A DNA stretch of 61,119 bases from NCBI GenBank assembly GCA_964577665.1, contig CAZOBD010000007.1, positions 1 through 61,119 of the forward strand, given 5' to 3'. Origin of the DNA: CAYVTD01 sp964577665. GTDB taxonomy: Bacteria > Bacteroidota > Ignavibacteria > Kapaibacteriales > UBA2268. Below the pieces are notes generated by a model that was not told the origin of the DNA, made no database searches, and saw nothing but the letters and a program-made list of their open reading frames with translations. Positions within the stretch are counted from its first letter, which is position 1, and each line of letters opens with the position of its first letter. The position numbers were made by a program, and so were the translations under genes. Shown here piece after piece: positions 32,734 to 44,200 of this stretch.

Positions 32734-32777
32734 ATTGGCGATTTTTCACTAAAAAACGCAGTAAGACAAGCCTTGCA
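32734..32777. repeat. Type B array repeat, copy B7 (end of array)
   Basis: TTGGCGATTTTTCACTAAAA then ACGCAGTAAGACAAGCCTTGC. The terminal block differs (AAGCCTTGC for AACGCTTAC), so this may be a decayed boundary copy. The rest of 32663-32897 holds no gene. Confidence 0.75.
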
Positions 32778-32897
32778 AGTTTTTTTAGCTTTGATAACAC
32801 AATAAAATGAAAGCGGTAAAAAGCGCAGGCTGCCGCCATTTTGGAATTAGAACAATACTATATTGCATTACAATACTATATTACATTATTGACATTT

Positions 32898-33941
32898 TCA
32901 GGGCAGTTTTTTAGGCGGCGATCCCATAATTCGGGCTATTACCTGAAGGGATGGGAAGCGCTCGAAGATTAGTTTTATCATAACAAGCAGAGGAACGGAG
33001 AGCATCATGCCGGGTACTCCCCAGATATACCCCCAAAAAACCAATCCGAAGATAACCGTAAGAGTGTTGAGCTTGAGTCGGTCTCCCATTATCTTGGGCT
33101 CTACCAAATTGCCTATGGTAAACTGTACGCCGGTGAGTACCATTATATACAGCAGGACAATTTTAAATTCATTGAACTGGACAAATGCCATAAGGGCAGG
33201 CAGTGTAGTGGCAAGAAAGGAGCCGATGTTAGGTATATAGTTCATTACGAAAGCAAAGAATCCCCAGAAAAATGGAAACTTTACTCCGAACAGCAGGCTG
33301 ATGAGATACACGGCCGTGCCGGTTACAATATTGATGAGAGTTTTTATGAAAATGTAGGAAACGACTGATTTTTGAATTTTGACGAAATTAGAAACCAAAT
33401 CGGATTCTTCTGCTCCTGCAACGTAATTGAGGTATGTACCGTAGTTTGCCATGCCGGAAAGCAGCAGTACATAATAGATGGCAAACATGATGAAACTGCC
33501 CGTTGCGCTGGAAATGCCGACGAATATTCCTCCGGCGGTACTGGATACCCATTCGGATGTAACCTGCTTTTGCAGTTCGCTGAAAACCCATCCTGAGTCA
33601 AGTTTTAGATTTAGTAATGAGTTTATCCAGGAAAGAAAGTTATTCAGCCGGTACTCCAGACGGGTAAGAAGAAATTCGCCCTCTTCTGCTATGTTGCTGC
33701 CCACCTGAAAGATGATATTGCCTAAGAGTGCGATTACAAAAAGTGAAAATGTAGCAATGATAGGAATTATTATCCATTTCGGTATATGCTTTGAGCTAAG
33801 GAAACCGATAAGCGGCTGGAACATTAGCGCAACAAGCAGTGCAAAAAACAAAGGCAATAGTATGCCGGAGAGTATGTGCAGAAGATGGAATATCAGCACT
33901 AAAAGAAAAATAAGAAGTATGCGCCTGACAAATATGTCCAT
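32898..33941 (-). CDS. AI-2E family transporter (PerM/TqsA-like permease)
   Basis: 347 residues. About eight hydrophobic segments are seen. The N-terminal group is FVRRILLIFLLVLIFHLLHI and LLPLFFALLVALMFQPLIGF. The C-terminal core has FPFFWGFFAFVMNYIPNIGS with the family's N-Y-I-P-N-[IL]-G motif, and NLVEPKIMGDRLKLNTLTVI with the conserved EP..MG..L.L. Members are inner-membrane exporters or Na+/H+-linked antiporters. The substrate here is unknown. Confidence 0.92.
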   Translation of the reverse strand: MDIFVRRILLIFLLVLIFHLLHILSGILLPLFFALLVALMFQPLIGFLSSKHIPKWIIIPIIATFSLFVIALLGNIIFQVGSNIAEEGEFLLTRLEYRLNNFLSWINSLLNLKLDSGWVFSELQKQVTSEWVSSTAGGIFVGISSATGSFIMFAIYYVLLLSGMANYGTYLNYVAGAEESDLVSNFVKIQKSVVSYIFIKTLINIVTGTAVYLISLLFGVKFPFFWGFFAFVMNYIPNIGSFLATTLPALMAFVQFNEFKIVLLYIMVLTGVQFTIGNLVEPKIMGDRLKLNTLTVIFGLVFWGYIWGVPGMMLSVPLLVMIKLIFERFPSLQVIARIMGSPPKKLP

Positions 33942-34100
33942 TTTGATATATATGTATTAAAATTTCTTAAATTTGTTTCTATTAATAAAACTTAACAATT
34001 CAATAAGACAATATATGTTAAAAATTGTTTTGCAGAAAATTTTTTTTCTAAAATGACAAGAAAATTTTCAAATAATCACAAAAGAGAAATGATTTTTTAT

Positions 34101-36044
34101 TTAAGTTCCTTGTTCGATTTCAGAAAGCTGCTCGTTTAGTTCGGTCCATTTATCCATTTTAACGGATAGCGAAGATTGGAATTTTTCGTATTCAGCTTGT
34201 TTCTTTTGTGAATTTTCAATGTCGGCAAAAAAGTCAGGCTTGGAAAACATAGCTTCATATTCGGCTAAATTTTCTTCGAGTTTTTGAATTTCTTTTTCGA
34301 CATTTGAAATCTGTTTTTTTATTCTGCCGGCTTCTCTTTCGATTTTTTTCTTCTGTTCGCGGTAATTGGCTGAACTGCTTTCGGTCTTCTTTTTTTCGCG
34401 GTTGTTTTTTTCGGAAACTTCAAGAGCCTGTAGATCATCCAGTCTTTTCTTTTCTAAAAATTCATATATACCTCCGGGATATTCCTCTATTTTTCCGCCT
34501 CCGAAGTAAACTGTTTTTTCTGTGAGACCGTCCAAAAAATCCCGGTCATGCGATACAATGATAAGAGCGCCGTCATATTTTTTAAGGGCATTTTTGAGAA
34601 CATCTTTCGCAGTCATATCTAAGTGGTTTGTAGGCTCATCGAGGATAAGCAGATTGACCGGTTCGAGCAGAAGCCGAGCAATGGCAAGGCGTGATTTTTC
34701 ACCTCCTGAAAGTACTTTTACTTTTTTATAAACGGAGTCTCCGCTGAAAAGAAAAGCGCCGAGCAGATTTCTTACCTGAGTGCGCATTTCGCCTGTGGCG
34801 GCGTTGTCTATTACCTCAAAAACAGTGCTGTCGCCGTCTAAGAGTTCAGCCTGATGCTGTGCAAAAAAGCCTGTTTGCACGTTATAACCTATCTTTAGTT
34901 CACCCTCGTAATCTTCCTGTCCGGCGATGATTTTTGTAAGAGTGGACTTCCCCTCGCCGTTTTTACCTACAAATGCTGCTCTTTCTCCGCGTTCTAAAGC
35001 AAAGTTGACATTACCAAAAACGAAATTGCCGCCGTAACTTTTTGTCAGATTAAAAGTTTCTACAACAACGGCGCCGGAGCGGGGTGCGGACGGAAATTCC
35101 AATTTAATTGCGGTATTGTCTTCTTCCTCTATTTCTATTCTATCCATTTTTTCGAGCTGCTTGATGCGGGACTGCACTCGTGAAGCAAGCGTTGCCTTCG
35201 AGCGGAAGCGCTCTATGAACCGTTCTGTTTCGGCAATCTGCTTTTGCTGCTGCTTGTAGGCGGCTGTCTGCTGCATCCTGATTTCTTCGCGCTGCTCAAT
35301 AAACTGCGAGAACGGCAGCTTGTAATCATATATTTTTCCGAGGGATATTTCAATGGTTCTGTTTGTGATGTTATCTAAAAATTTTCTGTCGTGAGATACT
35401 ATAATAACGGCGCCTTCGTATGATTTCAAAAACTGCTCCAGCCACTGAATGGATTCGATGTCAAGGTGATTGGTAGGTTCGTCGAGGAGTATGCAGTCGG
35501 GCCTGCGGAGCAGTATTTTTGCAAGTTCAATACGCATTTTCCAGCCGCCGCTGAAAGTATCGACTTTTCTGTGCATATCTTGCTGCTCAAAGCCTAATCC
35601 CCGAAGAATTTTGACTATTTCAGCTTCTAAAGAATGACCGCCGAGTACTTTGTAATGCTCGTTTGCCTCGGAAAGGACCTGCACCATTTTTTGATATTCT
35701 GCCGATTCGTAATCGGTTCTATCCGATAATTTTTCACTGATAAGCTTTATTTTTTCGTCAAGTTTTAAAAGCTCTTCTTTTGCCGCCGCCGCTTCATCAT
35801 AAACGGTTTTGGAAGATTTGACGATTCCTTCCTGCGGCAGATACCCGATAGTGAAATCGTTGGGTTTGGAAACCGTCCCGTTTTCTGGGGATTCTTCTCC
35901 GGCTATAATTTTCATCAGAGTTGATTTTCCCGAGCCGTTTCTTCCTATCAGCCCGATTTTGTCGGAACTGTTTACTGTGAAGGATACATCATTGAAGATG
36001 TAGCTGCCCGCAAAATGTATTGATATGTTTGATACTATTAACAT
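34101..36044 (-). CDS. ABC-F family ATPase
   Basis: 647 residues with two ABC modules and no membrane segment. Module 1 has GLIGRNGSGKSTLM, signature FSGGWKMRIELAK and CILLDEPTNHLD. Module 2 has AFVGKNGEGKSTLTK, signature LSGGEKSRLAIARLL and LLILDEPTNHLD. The interdomain linker (~245-310) is helical and basic (IEQREEIRMQQTAAYKQQQK). A C-terminal coiled coil of about 110 residues (KKKIEREAGRIKKQISNVEK...) follows. This fits the ABC-F group (Uup/YbiT type) that acts on the ribosome. It is not a transporter. Confidence 0.93.
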   Translation of the reverse strand: MLIVSNISIHFAGSYIFNDVSFTVNSSDKIGLIGRNGSGKSTLMKIIAGEESPENGTVSKPNDFTIGYLPQEGIVKSSKTVYDEAAAAKEELLKLDEKIKLISEKLSDRTDYESAEYQKMVQVLSEANEHYKVLGGHSLEAEIVKILRGLGFEQQDMHRKVDTFSGGWKMRIELAKILLRRPDCILLDEPTNHLDIESIQWLEQFLKSYEGAVIIVSHDRKFLDNITNRTIEISLGKIYDYKLPFSQFIEQREEIRMQQTAAYKQQQKQIAETERFIERFRSKATLASRVQSRIKQLEKMDRIEIEEEDNTAIKLEFPSAPRSGAVVVETFNLTKSYGGNFVFGNVNFALERGERAAFVGKNGEGKSTLTKIIAGQEDYEGELKIGYNVQTGFFAQHQAELLDGDSTVFEVIDNAATGEMRTQVRNLLGAFLFSGDSVYKKVKVLSGGEKSRLAIARLLLEPVNLLILDEPTNHLDMTAKDVLKNALKKYDGALIIVSHDRDFLDGLTEKTVYFGGGKIEEYPGGIYEFLEKKRLDDLQALEVSEKNNREKKKTESSSANYREQKKKIEREAGRIKKQISNVEKEIQKLEENLAEYEAMFSKPDFFADIENSQKKQAEYEKFQSSLSVKMDKWTELNEQLSEIEQGT

Positions 36045-36088
36045 TTAATTTTTTTTCTAAGTATAAGCAATTAAAAAATTTGAAAATA

Positions 36089-36096
36089 CAAAGATA
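36089..36096 (-). promoter_or_regulatory. Bacteroidota -7 box (TATCTTTG) before the ABC-F gene
   Basis: CAAAGATA on the plus strand reads TATCTTTG on the minus strand, 45 bp upstream of the ATG at 36044. The divergent SAM hydrolase gene has TATCTTTA at 36102-36109. Confidence 0.45.
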
Positions 36097-36152
36097 ATTC
36101 ATATCTTTAAGATAGAAAAAATATAATTTCCTCATTTTTTCAGGAGGCTGCC

Positions 36153-36941
36153 ATGAAAAGGCTAATAGCATTGCTAAGTGATTTCGGACTTACCGACAAC
36201 TATGTAGGTATCATGAAGGCTGTAATAGCACGCATAAGTCCCGAATCACGCATCATCGACATTACTCACGACGTACTGCCCCAGCATATCGAGCAGGCGG
36301 CTTATCTTTTAACAACCGCATTTCCTTTTTTCCCGGAAGGAACAGTGTTTATTAGCGTTGTCGATCCGAGTGTCGGCACAGAACGAAAACCTGTGGCTGT
36401 GAAAGCGGCTGGTAAATATTTCATTGCACCGGATAACGGACTTTTAAGCTGTCTGGTAAATCAAAAAATTGTTGACGAAGCCGTAATACTTGACCGCAAA
36501 GAGTACCAGCTTACACAGGTCAGCAATACATTTCACGGGCGTGATATTTTCGCGCCGGCAGGTGCGCATCTTGCCAGAGGAGTTTCTTTTTCCCAGCTTG
36601 GAACTCCGACTGATCCGCTTGTACTTGTGCAGAAGCCCTTGTTTTTGAACAAGCATAATAACGACGGCTCTATAGACGGGAGGGTTATTCATATCGACCG
36701 CTTTGGAAATATGGTAACATCCCTTAAGCCGAAGGATTTGGGTACAGATAAAAATTGGACATTTGCTCTTGACGAAGAGAATGTTTACGATATTAAAAGG
36801 ACTTTTTCAGATGTGGAAAGCGGGCATCCCGTGGCTTACATCGGCAGTACCGGTTATCTCGAAATCGGAGTGCGCAACGGCAGTGCGGCACAGCGTTTCA
36901 AAGCAAAAATCGGCATGGATATTGAGGCATTCAAAAAGTGA
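36153..36941 (+). CDS. SAM hydrolase / SAM hydroxide adenosyltransferase (DUF62)
   Basis: 262 residues. The DUF62 opening ALLSDFGLTDNYVGIMKAVI is followed by IIDITHDVLPQHIEQAAYLL, SVVDPSVGTERKPVAV with the conserved Asp and Arg, APDNGLLS and FHGRDIFAPAGAHLARG with the conserved His. These are the catalytic elements of the family that splits S-adenosylmethionine to adenosine and methionine. A strong Shine-Dalgarno (CAGGAGG) lies 7 bp upstream. It overlaps the next gene as TGATG. Confidence 0.95.
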   Translation: MKRLIALLSDFGLTDNYVGIMKAVIARISPESRIIDITHDVLPQHIEQAAYLLTTAFPFFPEGTVFISVVDPSVGTERKPVAVKAAGKYFIAPDNGLLSCLVNQKIVDEAVILDRKEYQLTQVSNTFHGRDIFAPAGAHLARGVSFSQLGTPTDPLVLVQKPLFLNKHNNDGSIDGRVIHIDRFGNMVTSLKPKDLGTDKNWTFALDEENVYDIKRTFSDVESGHPVAYIGSTGYLEIGVRNGSAAQRFKAKIGMDIEAFKK

Positions 36942-37969
36942 TGAACAGTTTAGTGAAAATCACCAGAGAAAGAGAACTCCAAAAAGGGGTGCATCTGCTG
37001 CTGTCGGATCCTTCCGTTGTGCGAAGCACTATATCAGGAAGGCGGCTTCAGGTACTTTCGCCCGGGAGAATAAACGTGCATCCCGGACCCGATTTTTTAG
37101 ATGTAGCCATACTTCTTGACGGAACTGTATTGGTCGGAGATGCCGAGTTTCACAGAAAATCATCCGAATGGGAGGAACACCGCCATTCCGACGATGATAA
37201 TTATCGGAATGTAATTCTGCACTTGGTAGTAGAGAATAATTCCACAAAAGATTATAATTTCGAAACACTGATAATTGATGACCATGATCTCAGCAACTCT
37301 GTAAAAGCATTAGGGGAAGAAGATAAAACTGCCGACATTGATTCACTCGACGAACTGCAGCATTACGCACTTATGCGCCTTTTAAGAAAAAGCTCGGAAG
37401 CTCAGAAACTTTTGAATAAATTCGGTATGGAAAAAGCTTTTCTTGCTTTGGCAGCTGATTTTATAAAAAGATACGATAAGAAACGGAGATATCCGGTGTA
37501 TAATGCTCAGAAGTTTGAAACCCTTCTGAGCGGCATTACAAGCTCTCCTGCATTCAGTTTTTTAGCTGACCTTAAAAAAAACAAGACATTTCATGTTTCC
37601 GATTCCTTACAAATGCTACTGAAAACAAAACTATCGGTGGAAGGAGCTCATCTCCGCCGTGAGCTTATTTTGAACTGCATACTTCCTATGGCAGTATGTA
37701 TTGCCGGCGAACAGGCAAGAATTGCGCTTTTTCTGTGGTATTGGTCCACACCCTCACTTCATAAATACGGCATCCTTACCCGCAGATTTGAAAAACTTCC
37801 CCAGAATTTTCTCTGGCAGCAGCAGGGAATGCTGGAATACCTTCGCGAGCACGGCAAAAAGAAAAATATTATTTCAGAAACAATCAATCAGTACGGCTTT
37901 GCGGAGCTTCTCAGCTTTTATAAAATCGGCAAATCACCTTACGGTGAAGTTACTCTGGATGATGACTGA
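36941..37969 (+). CDS. DUF2851 family protein
   Basis: 342 residues from the ATG at 36941; an in-frame GTG at 36938 is also possible. The DUF2851 pattern is INVHPGPDFLDVAILLDGT, VGDAEFHRKSSEWEEHRHSD and NVILHLVVENN, followed by a helical C-terminal half with KFGMEKAFLALAADF and ELILNCILPMAV. The family is common in Bacteroidota and its function is unknown. Its coupling to the SAM hydrolase gene is tight. Confidence 0.9.
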   Translation: MNSLVKITRERELQKGVHLLLSDPSVVRSTISGRRLQVLSPGRINVHPGPDFLDVAILLDGTVLVGDAEFHRKSSEWEEHRHSDDDNYRNVILHLVVENNSTKDYNFETLIIDDHDLSNSVKALGEEDKTADIDSLDELQHYALMRLLRKSSEAQKLLNKFGMEKAFLALAADFIKRYDKKRRYPVYNAQKFETLLSGITSSPAFSFLADLKKNKTFHVSDSLQMLLKTKLSVEGAHLRRELILNCILPMAVCIAGEQARIALFLWYWSTPSLHKYGILTRRFEKLPQNFLWQQQGMLEYLREHGKKKNIISETINQYGFAELLSFYKIGKSPYGEVTLDDD

Positions 37970-38247
37970 TTGAAAAAATCCACTCATATTATTATTTTCT
38001 AAAAATCATATTTTTTTTTTAATATTATTTTGTATAATTTAGAGTTTATCTAATATAATATTAGTATAATAACTGTTGAAATGAGAAGAGAAAAAACTTA
38101 CAAAATAAGAATCATTTATGAAAAATAAAAATACTAAAAGTTTTTTTGCCGAGAAATATCCGGCAGAAAGTTTTTTTTAGTGTTTGTAAGTAATATTAAT
38201 ATATGAGAAGTAGAAAATTATTAAATATATTTTATGGGAGTTATCAA
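37970..38247. other. Spacer upstream of the giant gene
   Basis: 278 bp, very A/T-rich, with no gene. TGGGAGTTATCAAATG gives a good Shine-Dalgarno for the start at 38248. A weak terminator-like CCGGCAGAAAG segment with T-run is near 38160, and TATAATTTAG at 38032 is only a partial match to the -7 box. Confidence 0.4.
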
Positions 38248-41200
38248 ATGAAATTCTTTCGCCTAATCATTCCTTTCGCAGTAATGTTTTTTGCCTTACA
38301 GCTTTACGCAGTTGATCCGGATTTTACCGGTCAGCAGCCGGAAAGCCAGATAGTGGCGCCTATATGTTCGGCTTCTTTCACATCTAATCCTTCCGGTACC
38401 ATAATAGACAGGTACCAGTGGAGAATGAGCACTGACGGCGGTACTAACTGGACAGAAATAGTTGACGACAATCAATACTATTTCGGGGCAACAACAACCG
38501 CACTCGAATTAAGAACTTTATCTGAAGAAGACGGTTATGAGTTTCAAATGTATGTTGTGGTAGGATCGAGCACTTTTTATTCTTCATCGGCTACTATTAC
38601 ACTTACCCATTTCACCGATACGGAAATGGATTTTACGGGATTGAAGTACAGTGCGCTTGCATGGGCGGATTTCAATAATGATAACTGGCTCGATGCCGTT
38701 GTCTGCGGATATAATGCCAGCGGCACTTATACAAAAATTTACAAAAACATAGCCGTGGGCGGCGGAAATACTTCCCGTACCTTTCAGGAATTATCAGAAG
38801 GGACTACGGGACTGCCCCCAATTTCCAACGGCGACCTGTACGTAAGCGATTTCAACAACGATGAAAATCTTGATATTGTCTTTGTGGGCGCCGCACCCTC
38901 GGGACTGACTTTTACGGTATTTACGGGAAACGCTGATTTTACATTCGACCACTACTGGTCGCACACACTTGGCATGCACTACAGTTCCGTAGCCTGCGGC
39001 GATCTCGACAGAGACGGACTGGCGGATATTGCCGCAAACGGTGAAGATGAAAGCGGCACTTCTTGGTTCACGGCTTTGAAGAACAATTTAAACGGTACCG
39101 GCGAGAGATTTATCGATAAAACTGCCGACTGGGGCTTTACAGTTATTTATCAGCCGCAGGGATTTCCTCCTCTATCTTACGGCCCGGCAAATCTTACAAA
39201 AGGCTCGGTGGACTTAGGTGATTACGATAAGGACGGTGATATTGATGTTTTGGTTACGGGTGTTCCTACCAACACATTTCCTGATACTCAAACTCAATTC
39301 TATCGTACGGTTGTATTTGAGAATGCTGATTTAGGCGATTTTGACCGTTTACACAAGGATCAGGACGGATTAAGAGATTTTGCATTCGGTTCCGGCGTAT
39401 TTTTTGATTATGACGGCGACGGCGACCTTGATGTTCTGCTATCCGGCGCTTTTGAATCTCCGTTCCCCGATCATTACGATACAAAAATTTATGAAAGCAA
39501 CGGTGTGTTTTGGGAAGTACTGAGTGAAAATCTTGAATCTGTTTATTTAAACGGCACGGGTATTTTCGGCGACTTTACCAATAACGGTATTCTTGATTTA
39601 TTCCAAGCAGGTAAAAGATATTCCTACGGTCCTATTGCGAAAGCATGGTTGAACGGAGGACTTAACTCTGGAGCTATCGGGGAGTTTACCGAAGCTTCAG
39701 GCACTTTTACCGGGGTAATGAATGAATCGGCGGCATTCGGCGATTACAACAAGGACGGCAAACTCGACATTTTGCTGGCAGGCGAGACAAGCGCCGGCGT
39801 TGTTACGAAACTATATAAAAATCATGCATGCCTTGGCAGTTATGATCCCGGCACTCCTGCAGGCTTGACCTTCAAGCAGCTCGGTGAAGAGCAGATAACC
39901 ATGATTTGGGAAGATGCTGCCGATAATTTCCCTGCTTATGATTATCTTACGTATAACCTTTATCTTATGTCTCAGACCGGAACGAGTGTAACCGTTTCAC
40001 CACTTTCCGACCGAAGCACAGGCTACAGGAGGGTGCCGCGGCGCGGTAACGCAGGAGCAAATCTTGAATGGACAATTGTAAATATCGGAGAAGGTGAATA
40101 TAACTGGGGAGTTCAGTCCATAGACAACCGCTATGCGGGCTCGCCTTTCCAAAGCTCAACTCTGACAGTCTATCCGCTTCCCGATTATTACTGCGGAGAC
40201 TGCTATATGAGCAACTGTAATCCCTCGAGCGTTACTATCTGCCCTGAAGAGGACTGGACGATGACTTCCACTCCGTGCCATGCCAACGAATGGAAATGGC
40301 AGGTGTTTTTAAACAACCAGTGGGTGGATATTAATAATAATCTTCCAGGCGGCTCACAGTACAGCGGAGAAACAACAACCGCAATACTTTTCCAGGAAAT
40401 AGCAGAGGAAATGCACCAGACTCTCTTCCGTATGGCTGCAAGAAATCATCAGGCTCCGATTTCATGGGTCTATTCCGAACCGGCTTCTATTTTCCTTAAA
40501 GGATTTCCGACTTTCAGCCCGCATCCAAAAAGCGCTACTGTATCGGCAAGAGAAGGCTATACCTTCTGGGGAGATGTTTCGGCTGTTACCGGACAGCCCG
40601 GATGGAACGGAACAATATCCGCATGGAAATGGCAGCTTAAACTGAACGGAGAAACTCAATGGCAGGACATTCAGGAAGGAGCTAATTTCGGAGCGGTCTT
40701 TACCGGAACTACTACCAGTAAATTATCATTAAATCTTGTGGAACAGCACCACCGAACACAATTCAGACTGCTTGTGCAGACTCATATTTGCCCTAAATAT
40801 CCGGGACATCCCAATCACTGGTTTGGTTCAAATCCAGCAACACTTACCATATACGGTAATTTTTACGATATAGGTATGGACCTTGCCGGAGTTTCATACA
40901 GCTCGTCTCTTTGGGCAGATTTTGACAACGACGGCTGGCTCGACATACTCGTTACGGGCAGAAGCGGCAGGGTATGGCAGTATCCTTTCTCAAAAATATA
41001 TCACAATATACCCAGCAGCACCATACCGGGCGCTTCACGAACTTTTTCCGCCGTAAATCTCGGCTCTACCACTCTTGCCGGAGTTGAGTTCGGCCATGCC
41101 AGCGTAGGCGATTACAACAACGACGGTTTGCTTGACATTCTTTTAACCGGTGAGGATACCGACGGAAACAGAATTGCAAAACTTTACAGAAACGACAATA

Positions 41201-44200
41201 AGAGTCCGTTTACGCCGCCAAGCGGCACAATTACATACAGCAGCGGTACTTTTACAGAAGTAAATACCGTTTTTACAGGCATGAAACATAGCTGCTCTGA
41301 CTGGGGAGACTACAACAACGACGGCTGGCAGGATGTTATCATTACAGGCGAAAAAAGCGGCGGTACGAGATATTCCACTATCCTTTATAAGAATAACGGC
41401 GACGGCTCATTTTCGCAGGTAACTACAAATATTGAAAATCTTGCCGGAGGTCAGGTCGATTGGGGAGACGTTGACAACGACGGCGACTTAGACCTTCTTT
41501 TAACCGGTATAAATAACAGCTATCAAAATAAATCATATATTTATCTAAATAATAACGGCTCCTTTACCGACAGCGGCAGCGAACTTGAAGGAGTAAGACA
41601 GGGCGCTGCGCTGTTTGGCGATTATAACGACGACGGTCTGCTCGACGCTTTAATCGGCGGATTTTATGATATAGGGCCTTTGTACTGCACTACGAAACTT
41701 TATCAAAATCAGGGAAGCGGTTCCTTTACGGAAGTTGATGCTGACCTTCCCGCATTCCGTTCGGGAACGGCAGACTGGGGCGATTATGACAACGACGGCG
41801 ATCAGGACCTCCTTATGACAGGATACAGCGCTGTTTCAAATATTTTCTCTATCGTTTTTGCAAATGAAACAAACGGCGGCTCGGCAAGCTTTACCAATAT
41901 TCAGTCCAGTATTGCGCCAATGTTCCACAGCTCATGCCAGTTCGGCGACTATGACAAAGACGGTTTTCTGGATATTCTTCATACCGGCGAGAATCAGGGC
42001 TATTCTTATGCAAGAGTCTGGAGAAACAACGGCCTCGATCCCAACACCAGACCTTACAAACCTGAAAATCTTTCCATCAGACAATATACTGCAAACAGCG
42101 TTCATCTTTACTGGGAAGCTCCCGATCCGTGGGACCAGGGCATAAGCGGAACTGAGACACCGAAAGATGCTTTAACATATAATATTTATGTGGGAACAGA
42201 ACCTCAGTTTATCGACATCATGTCCCCGCATTCAAAAACAACAGCCGATAATGATAATGGATTGAACGGTTTGAGAAGAACCGTCGATTTCGGAAATACT
42301 TCAAACTCTACGGTGTGGGAAATAAAAGACCTTCCCGTCGGGGGAGGATACAAATGGGGCGTTCAGAGTATTGATAATGCTTTTGCGGGTTCCGAGTTTG
42401 CAAACGGAACATTTATTATATATGATCTTCCAGATTATACAAACGCTCACCCTGCTTCGGTAACGGTATGTCCCGAAGAAAGCGTAACTTTCACTTCGGA
42501 ACCTGTTAACTCCAATGAATGGAAATGGCAGATACTCTGGCAGAACACATGGCAGGACGTAACCAGCGTTAACATCGACGGAGTAAGCTACAACGGAGCA
42601 GACGACACAAGACTAATTATCGACTATGCTGTGGAAGAACTGCACAAGATTTCTTACAGGCTCGGCGCAAGAAACCATAATGCACCTTACACTTGGGCAT
42701 TTTCTAATCCTGCCGCTATATACTTTAAATATTATCCCGATTTCACTAAGCATCCTTCAAGCGCCACTATAAGAGCCGAAGAGCATACATTCACGGCACA
42801 GTACGACCTCGACAATTATTCGGGTAAGGCTTTGAACATTCAGCATCAATGGCAGCAGAAAGCTCCCAGCGATACAGAATGGTACGACGTAACGGAATCC
42901 GGATATACAGGAATAAATGATACTCAGCTTGTTCTCGACGATCCGGATTTCAGGCATCTTTATGAGTACAGACTGAAAGTCAGCAGCCCTGTGGTATGTC
43001 CGCAAACTTGGTTTGTTTCTAATGCGGCAACGCTCCATATACTGCCCATATTCAGCGACATTGATCTCGATGGTACCGTTTTTGACGATATGAAGAATGG
43101 TCTTGTAGAATGGGTTGATTTTGACAATGACGGTGATCTTGATTTGTTTTACACAGGCATTTTTACAGGTCAGGCGGGAAAACAAACTAGACTTTACAAG
43201 AATAACAATAATAACTTTACGAAATTTTATGATGGGAACGATCCCATAATAGCCTATAATAAATCAATAGCATGGGGCGATTACGATGGGGATGGTGATA
43301 TAGATCTTATTGAAATTGGAAGCTTCGGAGGGAAAATTCTCGAGATTTATCGTAATGACCCGACTACTTTTACAGGAATACTTTCCGAAGTTGAAGTTGC
43401 ACCGAATTGGACATCTGGTTATACAGACTGGGCAGATTTTGACAATGATGGAGATATCGATGCTTTTGTTACGGGCACTTATGTTGATGGAGACCGTACC
43501 CATATCTATTTCAATTCAAATGGAGCCTTTTCAAGAATTGATGCGGGACAATTAGGTCTGGTTAATTTAGCTCACTCAGCAGCAGATATTGGTGATGTAA
43601 ATAATGACGGTTATCTAGATATTGTTCTTTCTGGAGTAATCCATGGAACACAAAGTAGATTAACTAGAGTATATCTTAATAATGGCAGTGCATCGTTTAC
43701 GTTAAGTCAAGAACTTTTCGGAGTATCTCAGTCTTCAGTTGCACTTGGGGATATCGATAATGACGGAGATTTGGATTTAGCATATTGCGGCACAGATGGC
43801 ACAGATTATTATGTGAAAATTTATGAAAATTTGAGCGGTACTTTTGTCGATAGAACAACAGTCTCCGATTTTACAGGGGTCTATAATGGAAAAGTTGCAC
43901 TGGCAGACTTTGACAACGACGGTGATATTGACTTGTTAGTTACAGGAATGTACAGCGATGGCGGCGTTGACAAGCCTTCAACAAAGCTCTATAGAAATGA
44001 TGGCAATTTCAACTTTAGAGAAATGGGTACTACAGGATTGGATAATCTTTCCAGTTCATTTGCATGGGGAGATTATGACAATGACGGAGCAATAGATGTT
44101 GCCCTTATTGGACTTGATTCAGATGACAATAAACATACTTCGGTTTACAGAAATCTTAATGCTCTGAAAAACACTCCTCCGTCTTCTCCGGCTGATCTTA

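Noticed and set aside
18902..32777. CRISPR array
   Set aside because: The repeats are separated by 400-1800 bp that contain genes, the spacing is irregular and no cas genes are seen.
27671..32777. Canonical integron attC sites
   Set aside because: I looked for RYYYAAC and GTTRRRY cores in the type A and type B repeats on both strands and found no convincing pair; no integrase is in the window. Only the geometry and folding are similar, so I call them cassette-like repeats.
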